Program-made: the position numbers and the translations under genes
From: Nocardioides abyssi
GTDB taxonomy: Bacteria; Actinomycetota; Actinomycetes; Propionibacteriales; Nocardioidaceae
NCBI RefSeq assembly: GCF_030412915.1
Contig: NZ_JAUHJR010000001.1
Span: 682,001-746,000, forward strand
Reading direction: 5' to 3'
DNA: 64,000 bases
Notes under the pieces: model-generated
What the model was told of the DNA's origin: nothing
Database searches by the model: none
The model's input: only the letters and a program-made list of their open reading frames with translations
Shown here: positions 1-8,540 of the stretch, one piece after another
Numbering within the stretch: the stretch's first letter is position 1
Layout of the letters: each line of letters opens with the position of its first letter

Positions 1-1
1 C

Positions 2-55
2 AAGCCGTGGTGCGACGGCACCCACAAGCTGCTGCCGAAGAAGCTGCGGCCCTAG
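2..55 (+). CDS. CDGSH iron-sulfur domain protein (3' end only)
   Basis: The first 17 codons visible encode a protein tail that begins KPWCDGTHK and ends KKLRP before a TAG stop. PxCDG(S/T/A)H is the cluster-binding core of CDGSH proteins, where the Cys and His bind a 2Fe-2S cluster. The upstream cysteines lie outside the window, so the length and any fused domains are unknown. It converges on the methyltransferase gene at 205-840, with a large palindrome between them. The family assignment rests on this short but distinctive motif. Confidence 0.7.
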   Translation, partial: KPWCDGTHKLLPKKLRP

Positions 56-95
56 CTGGTCGGTGCGTCAGGCGGTCGGTCGATCGGGTTGTGAG

Positions 96-180
96 GTTCA
101 TCGGCTGGCCGACGAAACTGTCGGTGAGCCGACGAAATTTCATCGGCCCACCGACAGCTCCAGCGGCCAGCCGATGAAAC
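96..180. terminator. Nested palindrome between convergent genes
   Basis: Three inverted repeats share one centre near 137.5: 96-111 with 164-180 (one bulged base), 118-126 with 149-157 (perfect, 9 bp), and 128-147 (near-perfect, one mismatch per arm). The short word GCCGAYGAAA or its complement occurs about four times. It lies between a plus-strand gene ending at 55 and a minus-strand gene ending at 205. A bidirectional terminator is the simplest reading; there is no long U tract. Confidence 0.5.
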
Positions 181-204
181 ATCCGACCGGCTGCCGCGGC
201 CGGC

Positions 205-840
205 TCAGCCGCGGACGAACCGCGCGACGACGCCCCGCTCGAAGAGGCGGGTGGAGTCGAGGCTGAGGCCGGAGGTGGACGCGACCGAGCCGGCGAGGGC
301 GTCGACCTGCTCGACGTTGCCGAGCTGGATGAGCAGCGAGGCGCCGGGCAGCAGGTGGGCGGCGGCGACCTCCACGCAGGCGACGGCCACGACGAGGCCG
401 TCGACACCGCCGTCGATCGCGAGCAGCGGGTCCTCGGGGAAGCGGCCCGTGTCGGAGGCGGGGACCCACGGCGGGTCGGCGACGACGAGGGCGTACCGCT
501 CGTCGGCGGGCACCATGGCCGACAGGTCGCCGTTGCGGACCTCGACCCGGTCGCCGAGGCCGGCGGCGGCGGCGTTCTGCAGGGTGTAGGCGCAGGCGAC
601 GGGGTTGGCGTCCACGCAGACCAGCCACCGGTCGCTGTCGTGGACGGCGAGCAGCCCGATCTGGCCCGCGCCGGAGCACAGCTCGAGCACCGGGCCGGCA
701 GGGGCGCCGGCGAGGAGCTCGGCCGCCCACGCGGACTGAGCCGTGGTCCAGGGCCGCGGCCGCAGGACGCGCTCGTCGAAGGTGATGGTCAGGGGTCCGA
801 AGGCGACCTGCTCACCGACGGCGGTGCCGGAGTGGTTCAC
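205..840 (-). CDS. Class I SAM-dependent methyltransferase
   Basis: The 211-residue protein has the class I methyltransferase pattern: a glycine-rich motif I (LELCSGAGQIG, about residues 52-62), an acidic residue after strand 2 (CVDANP), and the catalytic tetrapeptide-like DPPW (about 122-125). DPPW resembles the NPPY/DPPY loop of HemK/PrmC and N6-adenine or N5-glutamine methyltransferases, so an amino group on protein or nucleic acid is a plausible target, but the substrate cannot be read from sequence. The GTG start at 838-840 overlaps the stop of the small membrane-protein gene as GTGA, which indicates translational coupling. Confidence 0.75.
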   Translation of the reverse strand: MNHSGTAVGEQVAFGPLTITFDERVLRPRPWTTAQSAWAAELLAGAPAGPVLELCSGAGQIGLLAVHDSDRWLVCVDANPVACAYTLQNAAAAGLGDRVEVRNGDLSAMVPADERYALVVADPPWVPASDTGRFPEDPLLAIDGGVDGLVVAVACVEVAAAHLLPGASLLIQLGNVEQVDALAGSVASTSGLSLDSTRLFERGVVARFVRG

Positions 841-1031
841 CGCAGCTGCCCCGTGAGCGCCGGGACCGGGACGAGCTCGGACGTGGGCTGGTCGGGTCCG
901 GTCGACGTGTCGTCGCCGCGGATGATCCCGATCAGGAGGAACGTGCCGCCCACGACGACGAGCAGGACGAGCACGGCGGCGGCGATCAGGTAACGGGCTC
1001 GCCGGTTGTCCACCGGCTTCTGGTCGGTCAT
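837..1031 (-). CDS. Small single-pass membrane protein
   Basis: A 64-residue protein starting MTDQKPVDNRR. A basic N-terminus is followed by a hydrophobic segment of about 22 residues (roughly 14-36) and then a short polar, Pro/Thr-rich tail outside. I chose the ATG at 1029-1031 because GGGGAG sits just upstream; longer versions back to about 1148 add a low-complexity leader. The stop overlaps the methyltransferase start, so the two form an operon. No family recognised; function unknown. Confidence 0.6.
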   Translation of the reverse strand: MTDQKPVDNRRARYLIAAAVLVLLVVVGGTFLLIGIIRGDDTSTGPDQPTSELVPVPALTGQLR

Positions 1032-1146
1032 GACGGCTCCCCGTCTCGGCGCAGGCACATGCCCGCCCTGTGTCCCGAAGCCGCGGGCGCCATGCAGCGT
1101 GGCCGAGCCCGGGCGACCGTCACTAGGGCTGTGGTGGGATGGCGTC

Positions 1147-1815
1147 ATGGCCGAGCACCCGCGTCCCGTGCGCCTCGCGATCGTGAACGACTACGAGCTG
1201 GTGGTCGCCGGCGTGGCCGCGCTGCTCGAGCCGTTCCGCGAGCGGGTCGAGGTCGTCGAGCTCGACAGCCGCACGCCGGTCGTCAGCGACGTCGACGTGG
1301 TCCTCTACGACTCCTTCGGGCAGGTCCAGGGCGACCGGATCGACGTGGACGGGCTGCTCCAGGACACCGACGCGCGGCTCGTCGTCTTCAGCTGGAACGT
1401 CCAGCCCGAGATCGTGCAGCGGTCGCTGGACAACGGCGCGACGGCGTACGCCTCGAAGGGCATCAGCGCCGAGGAGCTCGTCTCGCTGATCGAGCGGGTG
1501 CACCGGGGCGAGACCGTCACGCCAGTGGTGACGACGCCGGAGGAGTCCGGTGAGTTCGGTCGCTGGCCCGGCGAGGAGCTCGGGCTCAGCCAGCGGGAGG
1601 CGGAGGTGCTCGCGCTCATCACGCAGGGGCTGTCCAACGACGAGATCGCCAAGCACGCCTACCTCGGCATCAACACCGTCAAGACCTACATCCGCACGCT
1701 CTACCGCAAGATCGAGGTCACCCGCCGGGCGCAGGCGGTGGCCTTCGGCATCGAGCACGGCTTCCGACCCGACCGGGTCCGGCACGTAGACGGCCGGACC
1801 CAGCGCCAGCGCTGA
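1147..1815 (+). CDS. LuxR-type response regulator (orphan)
   Basis: The 222-residue protein has an N-terminal receiver domain and a C-terminal LuxR helix-turn-helix. The receiver opens with IVNDYELVVAG, so the usual acidic pair is N-D; it keeps an aspartate at the phosphorylation position (VVLYDSFG) and a lysine (ASKGIS) late in the domain. The HTH reads LSQREAEVLALITQG then NTVKTYIRTLYRK. The genes on both sides are on the minus strand and no sensor kinase is adjacent. It closely resembles the product at 23155-23811 and, less closely, that at 19046-19657. Phosphorylation by a distant kinase or phosphorylation-independent control are both possible. Confidence 0.85.
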   Translation: MAEHPRPVRLAIVNDYELVVAGVAALLEPFRERVEVVELDSRTPVVSDVDVVLYDSFGQVQGDRIDVDGLLQDTDARLVVFSWNVQPEIVQRSLDNGATAYASKGISAEELVSLIERVHRGETVTPVVTTPEESGEFGRWPGEELGLSQREAEVLALITQGLSNDEIAKHAYLGINTVKTYIRTLYRKIEVTRRAQAVAFGIEHGFRPDRVRHVDGRTQRQR

Positions 1816-1863
1816 GCCCGGCCGTCAGGTCGAGCAGAGGATCGCGGTACGCCGCGGCGCGGG

Positions 1864-2304
1864 TCAGCCCGCGACGCGGCCCTCGACGACGTACGCCAGG
1901 CGCCGCAGCGACTCGACGTTGCGCCAGCCGAGCTGGAGGTCGCGCAGCGGCTTGGGCATCAGTCGACCGGGTCCGTCCTCGACGTCCTCCTCGATCGTCA
2001 CCTCGGTCTCGGTGCCGACCGCCTCGAGGCGCAACCGGACCCGGGCGGTGCCGGCGGGCCAGCCGCGCGCCTTGAGCTCCAGCAGTGCGGGCGGCCGTGC
2101 CTCGAGCACCTCGGTGTTGTCGTCGATGAGCAGCGGCCAGGTGCCGACGGAGTGGTGCAGCTTGGCGCCGACCTGGGGCCAGTGCTCGTCGACGTCGCGC
2201 ATGCGCGACGCGCCGACCACCCACAGCGGGTAGAGCCAGCCGTCGCAGAGCACCTCCCAGACCTGCTCGGGGGTGGCGTGGATGCGTCGGGTGTTGGTGC
2301 TCAC
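1864..2304 (-). CDS. SRPBCC (START-like) family protein
   Basis: A 146-residue protein beginning VSTNTRRIHATPEQVWEVL, the typical first strand and helix of a Bet v 1/START-like (polyketide cyclase/AHSA1-like) fold, with a long hydrophobic cavity built by the following strands. These proteins bind hydrophobic ligands; the ligand here is unknown. The GTG start at 2302-2304 overlaps the stop of the alcohol dehydrogenase gene (GTGA), so both are made from one mRNA and may act on related molecules. Confidence 0.75.
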   Translation of the reverse strand: MSTNTRRIHATPEQVWEVLCDGWLYPLWVVGASRMRDVDEHWPQVGAKLHHSVGTWPLLIDDNTEVLEARPPALLELKARGWPAGTARVRLRLEAVGTETEVTIEEDVEDGPGRLMPKPLRDLQLGWRNVESLRRLAYVVEGRVAG

Positions 2305-3479
2305 GGGCGGAAGACCACCTTCACCATGCCGTCCTCCTTGGCGCGGAACTTCGCGTACGCCTCGGGCGCGGCGTCCAGCGGGAGGTGGTGGGTGGCGAAG
2401 TCCTCGGTGCCGAGCGGGTCGCCGTCGGTGAGCAGCGGGAGGATGTCGTCGCTCCAGCGGCGCACGTTGGCCTGGCCCATCCGCAGCTGCACCTGCTTGT
2501 CGAAGAGCTGGAACATCGGCATCGGGTCGGTCGCGCCGCCGTAGACGCCCGAGAGCGAGACGGTGCCGCCGCGACGGACGCAATCGATCGAGGCGTGCAG
2601 CGCGGCGAGCCGGTCGAAGCCGGCGTTCATCATCAGCGGCTCGGCGACGGCGTCGGGGAGCAGGCCGACGAGCTTGATCGCCTTCTCGGCGGCCGGGTTG
2701 CCGTGGGCCTCCATGCCGACCGCGTCGATGACCGAGTCGGCGCCGCGGCCGCCGGTGCGGCTGCGGACCTCCTCGGCGAGGTCGTCGACGGCGTCGAGGT
2801 CGATGGTCTCCGCGCCGCGGGCGCGCACGCGCTCGAGCCGCTCGGGCACGCGGTCGACCACGATCACGCGGTGGCCCTCGTGCATGGCGATGCGGGTGGC
2901 CATGTCGCCGATCGGGCCGGCGCCCATGACGAGCAGCACGCCGTCGGGCGGCAGCTCGGCGTACCGCACGGCCTGGTACGCCGTCGGCAGCACGTCGGAG
3001 AGGTAGAGGAAGCGGTCGTCCGAGGGGCCCTCGGGGACCTTGATCGGCAGGGTGTCGGCGAACTGCACGCGCAGGAACTCCGCCTGGCCGCCGGGCACCT
3101 GGCCGTAGAGCTTGCTGTAGCCCAGCAGGCTCGCGCCGGTGCCGTGCTCGCGGTTCTGCGTGGTCTCGCACTGGCTGTGCAGGCCCTGGGAGCACATCCA
3201 GCAGGTGCCGCAGCTGACGTTGAACGGCACGACGACCCGGTCGCCGACCTTGAGGTCCTTGACACCGGGGCCGACCTCCTGCACCACGCCCATCGGCTCG
3301 TGGCCGACGACGTCGCCCTTGGTCATGAACGGCGACAGCGGCTCGTAGAGGTGGAGGTCGGAGCCGCACAGGCCGGTCGAGGTCACCTTGATGATGGCGT
3401 CGGTGGGGTCGACGATGGTCGGGTCCGGCACCTCGACCACCTGCATGTTCTGGGATCCCTGCCAGGTCACTGCCTTCAT
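2301..3479 (-). CDS. Zinc-dependent alcohol dehydrogenase (formaldehyde-dehydrogenase-like MDR)
   Basis: A 392-residue medium-chain dehydrogenase. The catalytic zinc site is visible as GLCGSD near residue 38 and GHEPMG near 59; the structural zinc lobe has the four-cysteine pattern SCGTCWMCSQGLHSQC near 89-104. The Rossmann motif is VMGAGPIGDMA. Length and the long coenzyme domain match glutathione-independent formaldehyde dehydrogenase-like proteins, which oxidise aldehydes or alcohols with NAD. The ATG is preceded by GAGGAGGAGC. Transcribed away from the glycosyltransferase cluster and coupled to the SRPBCC gene. The specific substrate is inferred only to class level. Confidence 0.85.
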   Translation of the reverse strand: MKAVTWQGSQNMQVVEVPDPTIVDPTDAIIKVTSTGLCGSDLHLYEPLSPFMTKGDVVGHEPMGVVQEVGPGVKDLKVGDRVVVPFNVSCGTCWMCSQGLHSQCETTQNREHGTGASLLGYSKLYGQVPGGQAEFLRVQFADTLPIKVPEGPSDDRFLYLSDVLPTAYQAVRYAELPPDGVLLVMGAGPIGDMATRIAMHEGHRVIVVDRVPERLERVRARGAETIDLDAVDDLAEEVRSRTGGRGADSVIDAVGMEAHGNPAAEKAIKLVGLLPDAVAEPLMMNAGFDRLAALHASIDCVRRGGTVSLSGVYGGATDPMPMFQLFDKQVQLRMGQANVRRWSDDILPLLTDGDPLGTEDFATHHLPLDAAPEAYAKFRAKEDGMVKVVFRP

Positions 3480-3733
3480 CCGGTGCTCCTCCTCGTCGGC
3501 CCTCGCAGGCCGGGTTCGTCCGTGGGGTGTCTCCCTGGGAGGTCCGGTTACCCAGGCCGTCGTCGGGCACACGGGCCGTCCGCGGGCCGGTCGGGTCCGC
3601 CCGTCCTCGGGGTCCTTTCGTCCTTTGGGGTGAGGTCGCCGACCCCCGGGTGGGGCACCGGCCATCAGTGACGCTCCTCGACCCGGCCCCGACGACCTCG
3701 GCCCGCCGTCGCCGCACACCCGGGGGACGCCCG

Positions 3734-4819
3734 GTGACGGTGGCCTCCGTGCCCGCCGGCCACGTCTACGTCCGCCATCTCGCCCCGGAGGCGGGCGGCG
3801 GCCCGCGCCGCCTGCCCGACCCGAGGCCTCAGGGCCGCCCCGCGGACTCGCAGGTCTGGTGGCCGCCGCGGATGCTGGAGCCCGACTGGGTGCGTGAGCA
3901 CGAGTTCGACCTGCTCCACCTGCACTTCGGCTTCGACGCCCGCACCCCCGAGCAGCTCGCCGAGCTGGTCCGCGCGCTGCGCGAGACGGGCCGCCCGCTG
4001 GTGCAGACCGTCCACGACCTGCGCAACCCCCACCACGAGGACCGCACCCTGCACGACGCCCAGCTCGACGTGCTCGTCCCCGCCGCCACCGAGCTCGTCA
4101 CGCTCACGGCCGGCGCCGCGGCGGAGATCGAGCGGCGCTGGGGCCGGACCGCCACGGTCGTGCCCCACCCGCACGTGGTCGACCTGCGCACGATGGCCGT
4201 CGCCCAGGACGCGCGCGCCCGACGCCGCACCGACGACGTCCGGGTCGGCCTGCACGTCAAGAGCCTGCGCGCCGGGATGGCGCCGATGACGATCCTGCCC
4301 GCGCTCGTCGAGACGGTCGCCTCCCTGCCGGGGGCGGTCCTGCAGGTCGACGCCCACCACGACGTGATGGACGACGACGGCTCCCGCCGCGACGACCGCC
4401 TGGCGACGTACCTGCGCCGGCTCGAGGCCGACGGCCTCGTCGACCTCCGCGTCCACGACTACTTCAGCGACGCGGAGCTGTGGGCCTACCTGTCCTCGCT
4501 CGACGTCTCCGTCCTGCCCTACCGCTTCGGCACCCACTCCGGCTGGCTCGAGGCGTGCCGCGACCTCGGCACGACGGTGGTCGCGCCGACCTGCGGCTAC
4601 TACGCCGACCAGGGTCCGGTGCTGTCCTACGTGCACGCCGAGGGGTCCTACGACCCCGAGAGCCTGGCCGAGGCGATCCGCACCGCGCACGCGACGCGGC
4701 CGCGGCTCGGGGCCTCGATCGACGAGCGCCGCCGGCAGCGTGCCGACGTCGCCGCCGCGCACGACCGCGTCTACGCCGCGGCGCTGGAGAAGGTGGGGCA
4801 GCGGTGCGCATCTGCCTGA
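3734..4819 (+). CDS. Glycosyltransferase, GT-B type (first of four)
   Basis: A 361-residue protein starting VTVASVPAGHVYVRHL, with GGGGGA at a good distance from the GTG; an open frame continues upstream to 3527 but that part is low-complexity. It has the GT-B shape: an N-terminal acceptor domain (LLHLHFGFDART, QTVHDLRNPHH) and a C-terminal donor domain ending in a FSDAELWAYLSSLDVSVLPYRFGTHSG-like stretch where a sugar nucleotide binds. The 254-bp divergent gap to the dehydrogenase gene should hold both promoters. Its 3' end overlaps the next gene by 16 nt, the start of a tightly packed four-gene operon. Confidence 0.75.
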   Translation: MTVASVPAGHVYVRHLAPEAGGGPRRLPDPRPQGRPADSQVWWPPRMLEPDWVREHEFDLLHLHFGFDARTPEQLAELVRALRETGRPLVQTVHDLRNPHHEDRTLHDAQLDVLVPAATELVTLTAGAAAEIERRWGRTATVVPHPHVVDLRTMAVAQDARARRRTDDVRVGLHVKSLRAGMAPMTILPALVETVASLPGAVLQVDAHHDVMDDDGSRRDDRLATYLRRLEADGLVDLRVHDYFSDAELWAYLSSLDVSVLPYRFGTHSGWLEACRDLGTTVVAPTCGYYADQGPVLSYVHAEGSYDPESLAEAIRTAHATRPRLGASIDERRRQRADVAAAHDRVYAAALEKVGQRCASA

Positions 4820-5871
4820 TCGCGTCGAGCCGCTTCCCCGTCGCCGAGCCGTTCGCGGGCGGCCTCGAGGCGATGACCCACGCGCTCGCGCGCGAGCTGG
4901 TCGACCGGGGCCACGACGTCGCGCTCTTCGCCGGCCCCGGGTCGGACCCGCGGCTGCCGGTCGAGCTGCTCGACCTGCCGGACTTCGAGCCCAGCGAGAT
5001 CGCGATGGCCGACGTCAACGCGCCGTCGCGGCGCTGGATGGCCGAGCACCACGCGTACCTCTCGCTCATGCTGGGCCTCGCCGGCGGGCAGGACCGCCGC
5101 TTCGACGTGGTCCACAACAACAGCCTCCACCACCTGCCGATCGCGATGGCGCGCACGCTGTCGGTGCCAGTGGTGACCACGCTGCACACCCCGCCGCTGC
5201 CGTGGCTGGAGTCGGCGATCGCGCTCGCGCCGGAGGAGTCGTCCTTCGTCGCGGTGAGCCGGGCGACCGCGCGCGCCTGGTCCCACGTCACCGACGCCGC
5301 CGCCGTGCACAACGGCGTCGACGTCTCGACCTGGCTGCCCGGACCCGGCGGCGGGCCCGCGGTGTGGACGGGCCGCCTGGTGCCGGAAAAGGCGCCGCAC
5401 GAGGCCGTCGACGCCTGCCGCATCGCCGGCGTGCCGCTGGTGCTGGCCGGTCCGCTGTCGGACCCCGACTACTTCGCCGAGCACATCGCCCCCCGCCTGG
5501 GGGACGGCGTGTCCTACGCCGGCCACCTCGACCACGCGGCGCTCGCCCGGCTGCTCGGCCAGGCGTCGGTCGCGGTGACGACGCCCGCCTGGGACGAGCC
5601 CTACGGCCTGGTCGCGGCCGAGGCGATGGCGTGCGGCACCCCGGTGGCGTCGTACTCCCGCGGCGCCCTGCCGGAGGTCGTCGCCCCCGGCGCCGGAGTG
5701 CTGGCCCACCCGGGCGACGTCGCGGACCTCGCGCGGGCCGTGCTCGCCGCCCGCGGCTGCGACCGCGGTGCGGTCCGGCGGCACGCCGAGCTGCACTGCT
5801 CGCTGACCCGGATGACCGACCAGTACGAGCGGATCTACGCCCGGCTGGTCGACCGGGACCTCGCGGCGTGA
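4804..5871 (+). CDS. Glycosyltransferase family 4-like
   Basis: A 355-residue GT-B enzyme. The N-terminus has the loop before the first Rossmann helix (FAGGLEAMTHALARELVDRGHDV). The donor domain shows GRLVPEKAPHEAVDA and the GT4 signature E-x7-E in the stretch PYGLVAAEAMACGTPV, where the second Glu contacts the nucleotide sugar. It is closest in pattern to retaining GT4 enzymes such as those using UDP- or GDP-sugars; acceptor unknown. The GTG start at 4804 lies inside the end of the previous gene, and the stop overlaps the next GTG, so expression is coupled. Confidence 0.85.
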   Translation: MRICLIASSRFPVAEPFAGGLEAMTHALARELVDRGHDVALFAGPGSDPRLPVELLDLPDFEPSEIAMADVNAPSRRWMAEHHAYLSLMLGLAGGQDRRFDVVHNNSLHHLPIAMARTLSVPVVTTLHTPPLPWLESAIALAPEESSFVAVSRATARAWSHVTDAAAVHNGVDVSTWLPGPGGGPAVWTGRLVPEKAPHEAVDACRIAGVPLVLAGPLSDPDYFAEHIAPRLGDGVSYAGHLDHAALARLLGQASVAVTTPAWDEPYGLVAAEAMACGTPVASYSRGALPEVVAPGAGVLAHPGDVADLARAVLAARGCDRGAVRRHAELHCSLTRMTDQYERIYARLVDRDLAA

Positions 5872-6881
5872 CCCGCGCCGTCGGCTACTACGTCCACCAC
5901 GTCGGCCGCGGCCACCTGCACCGCGCCATCTCGATCGCCGCCGAGCTGGCGCGGGACGGGGCCGAGGTCACCGGGCTGTCGACGCTGCCGCGTCCGGCGT
6001 CGTGGCCCGGCCCGTGGGTGCCGCTCGCCCGTGACGACGAGGGCGTCGACCCGGCCCGCGACGCGGTGACCGCCGGCGGGCGGCTGCACTGGGCGCCGCT
6101 GCACCACCGCGGCCTGCGGGAGCGCACCGCCGCGGTGTCCGCCTGGATCGCCGAGGCGGCGCCGGCGGCCCTCGTCGTCGACGTCTCGGTCGAGGTCTGC
6201 CTGCTCGCGCGGCTGCACGGCGTCCCGGTCGTCTCCGCGGTGCTGCCCGGCGTCCGGGACGACGGCCCGCACCTGCTCGGCGCCGACGTGCCCGACGCGC
6301 TGCTGGCCTTCTGGCCGCCCGAGGCGGCGGGCATGGTGGCGCCGCCGTCGCTGGCCGAGCGGGTGACCGCCGTCGGCGGCCTGGCGCGGTACGCCGTCGC
6401 CGAGCCCGGCCCGCGCCGGCCGGGGCCGCTGCGGGTGACCTACCTGGCCGGCTCCGGCGGCCACGAGCTCGACCCCGCGCTGCTCGACGCCGCGCGGGCG
6501 CAGACGCCTGCGTGGGAGTGGACCGTGCTCGGCGGCACCGCGGCCTGGGTGGACGACCCGCACGCGACGATCGCCGAGGCCGACGTGGTGGTGAGCCACG
6601 CCGGGCAGAACGCGCTCGCCGAGGTGGCCGCCCTCCGCCGCCCGTGCGTCGTCGTCCCGCAGGACCGCCCGCACGAGGAGCAGCGCACCACCGCCCGCGT
6701 GCTCGGCGCCGGACCGTGGCCGGTGGTCGCGCTCGACGCGTTCCCCGCCGACGGCTGGGCCGCGCTGCTCGACGAGGTCCGCGCGCTCGACGGCGCCGCC
6801 TGGGCCGGGTGGTGCGACGGAGGCGCGGCCGGGCGCGCCGCCGAGGTGGTACGCCGCGTCGCCGGGCGGGGCACCTGGTGA
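5868..6881 (+). CDS. Glycosyltransferase, MurG/GT1-like
   Basis: A 337-residue protein. Residues near the start (HHVGRGHLHRA) form a glycine/histidine loop like that of MurG and GT1 enzymes, and the C-terminal half has VVVSHAGQNALAEVAALRRPCVVVPQDRPHEEQ, the donor-binding pattern of these inverting GT-B enzymes. The GTG start overlaps the previous stop as GTGA, and the stop overlaps the next GTG the same way. It is the third gene of the cluster. The acceptor might be a lipid or another sugar laid down by the neighbours; this is inference. Confidence 0.75.
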   Translation: MTRAVGYYVHHVGRGHLHRAISIAAELARDGAEVTGLSTLPRPASWPGPWVPLARDDEGVDPARDAVTAGGRLHWAPLHHRGLRERTAAVSAWIAEAAPAALVVDVSVEVCLLARLHGVPVVSAVLPGVRDDGPHLLGADVPDALLAFWPPEAAGMVAPPSLAERVTAVGGLARYAVAEPGPRRPGPLRVTYLAGSGGHELDPALLDAARAQTPAWEWTVLGGTAAWVDDPHATIAEADVVVSHAGQNALAEVAALRRPCVVVPQDRPHEEQRTTARVLGAGPWPVVALDAFPADGWAALLDEVRALDGAAWAGWCDGGAAGRAAEVVRRVAGRGTW

Positions 6882-7729
6882 GCATGCCCGGCACGACCCC
6901 CGCCCCCGAGACCCCGGTGCGGGTCGGCGTGGTCACGGTCGCGCACGGCCGTCACGACCACCTGCACCACCAGCACCGCGCGCTCGCGCGCTCCGACCGG
7001 CTGCCCGACGACTACGTGGTCGTCGCGATGGGCGACCCCGAGATCACCTCCCGCGAGGTCGACGGCCTGGCCGCGCGCGTGCTCCCCGTCGGCCTGCCGC
7101 CCGACGGCCGGCTCCCGCTGGCCACGGCGCGCAACCACGGGGCGCGGGCCGTGCTCGAGGCCGGTGCGGACGTCGTGGTGTTCCTCGACGTCGACTGCCT
7201 GGCCGGGCGCGAGCTGGTGGCGGCGTACGCCGATGCGGCCCGGCGCGAGCCCGGCGTGCTCTGGTCGGGCCCGGTCACCTACCTGCCGCCCGGCCGGGGC
7301 GGCGCCGACCTCGACCGGCTCGACGACCTCGACGACCCGCACCCCGCCCGACCGGCGCCGGCCCGTGGTGAGCTGGTCACCGGCGGCGACCCCGACCTGT
7401 TCTGGTCGCTGTCGTTCGCCGTGTCCGCCGACGGCTGGGCGCGGGTGGGCGGCTTCTGCGAGGACTACACCGGCTACGGCGGCGAGGACACCGACTTCGG
7501 CCGCTCCGCCGTCGCCGCCGGCCTCGACCTCGGGTGGGTGGGCGCCGCCCGCGCCTACCACCAGCACCACCCGGTCGAGAGCCCGCCGGTGCGCCACCTC
7601 GACGACATCCTGCGCAACGGCGCCCTCTTCCACCAGCGGTGGGGCGAGTGGCCGATGCGCGGGTGGCTGCTGGCCTTCGAGGAGCAGGGGCTCGTGCGGC
7701 GCACCGCCGACGGGTGGGAGCGCACCTAG
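6878..7729 (+). CDS. Glycosyltransferase family 2 (GT-A)
   Basis: A 283-residue protein with GT-A features: VGVVTVAHGRHDHL at the start, LATARNHGARAVLEAGADVVVFLDVDC with a DVD metal-binding motif, and a C-terminal GGFCEDYTGYGGEDTDFG segment, typical of the galactosyltransferase-like C-terminal domain with the catalytic ED. The GTG at 6878 overlaps the preceding stop; an ATG two codons later (6884) is an alternative start. It is the fourth and last enzyme of the cluster and ends 30 nt before the reductase gene. Confidence 0.8.
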   Translation: MSMPGTTPAPETPVRVGVVTVAHGRHDHLHHQHRALARSDRLPDDYVVVAMGDPEITSREVDGLAARVLPVGLPPDGRLPLATARNHGARAVLEAGADVVVFLDVDCLAGRELVAAYADAARREPGVLWSGPVTYLPPGRGGADLDRLDDLDDPHPARPAPARGELVTGGDPDLFWSLSFAVSADGWARVGGFCEDYTGYGGEDTDFGRSAVAAGLDLGWVGAARAYHQHHPVESPPVRHLDDILRNGALFHQRWGEWPMRGWLLAFEEQGLVRRTADGWERT

Positions 7730-7759
7730 GTGACCTGGGTCGGTGGGTACCGGTGCGGC

Positions 7760-8389
7760 ATGACGAACTCCACCGACGGCTCCACCGGGGACCTCCGCTC
7801 GCTCGTGCTCGTGTGCACCCTGAAGAAGGGCACGGAGGCGTCGAGCTCGGAGCTCATCGGCACCCAGGTCCTCGACCGGCTCGCGTCCTACGGCGCCCCC
7901 GGCGAGGTGGTCCGCGTGGTCGACCACGACGTGGCCTTCGGGGTCACCACCGACGAGGGCGACGGCGACGGCTGGCCCGCGATCCGCGAGAAGATGCTCG
8001 CCGTCGACGTGGTCGTCCTCGCCACCCCGATCTGGTTGGGCCAGCCCTCCGCGGTCTGCAAGATGGTGCTCGAGCGGCTCGACGCCGAGATCGGCGAGAC
8101 CGACGACGAGGGCCGGATGCTCACCTTCGGCAAGGTCGCCGCCGTCGCGGTCGTCGGCAACGAGGACGGCGCGCACCACGTCGTCGCCGAGTGCCTCCAG
8201 GCGCTCAACGACACCGGCTTCTCCGTCGCCGCCAACGGCAGCACCTACTGGGTCGGCGAGGCGATGCAAGGCGTGGACTACCAGGACCACGACCAGACGC
8301 CGGAGCAGACCGCCGGCACCAACGACACCGCCGCCAAGAACAGCGTGCACCTGGCGCGGCTGCTCAAGGCCGCGCCGTACCCCGCCTGA
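7760..8389 (+). CDS. Flavodoxin-like NAD(P)H-dependent reductase
   Basis: A 209-residue protein with the flavodoxin fold of the NADPH-dependent FMN reductase group: an N-terminal strand then a polar phosphate-loop region (CTLKKGTEASSSELIG), a middle motif ATPIWLGQPSAVCKMVLERLD that closes over FMN, and GKVAAVAVVGNEDGAHH further on. Such enzymes reduce flavin or quinone. The ATG at 7760 follows the GT2 gene by 30 nt, so it may be read through from the cluster, though its role there is unclear. Confidence 0.75.
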   Translation: MTNSTDGSTGDLRSLVLVCTLKKGTEASSSELIGTQVLDRLASYGAPGEVVRVVDHDVAFGVTTDEGDGDGWPAIREKMLAVDVVVLATPIWLGQPSAVCKMVLERLDAEIGETDDEGRMLTFGKVAAVAVVGNEDGAHHVVAECLQALNDTGFSVAANGSTYWVGEAMQGVDYQDHDQTPEQTAGTNDTAAKNSVHLARLLKAAPYPA

Positions 8390-8403
8390 GCCGGCGCTGG
8401 GGA

Positions 8404-8458
8404 GGCAGGGAAGCAGCGCGCATCCCACGTTAACTTGGGATCCTCACGCTTCCCTGCC
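8404..8458. terminator. Nested palindrome, likely bidirectional terminator
   Basis: GGCAGGGAAGC (8404-8414) pairs perfectly with 8448-8458, and inside it ATCCCA (8422-8427) pairs with TGGGAT (8436-8441), both centred at about 8431 over a GTTAAC core. A separate 14-bp perfect palindrome overlaps the right arm at 8456-8469. It sits 15 nt after the plus-strand reductase gene. Confidence 0.6.
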
Positions 8459-8540
8459 GATGCATCGGCCGCGGAGCGGGAGAGATGGCCGCACAGTGGC
8501 GGCCGACCGGGCCGGATCGACTCGCCGCCACCCACTCCGA

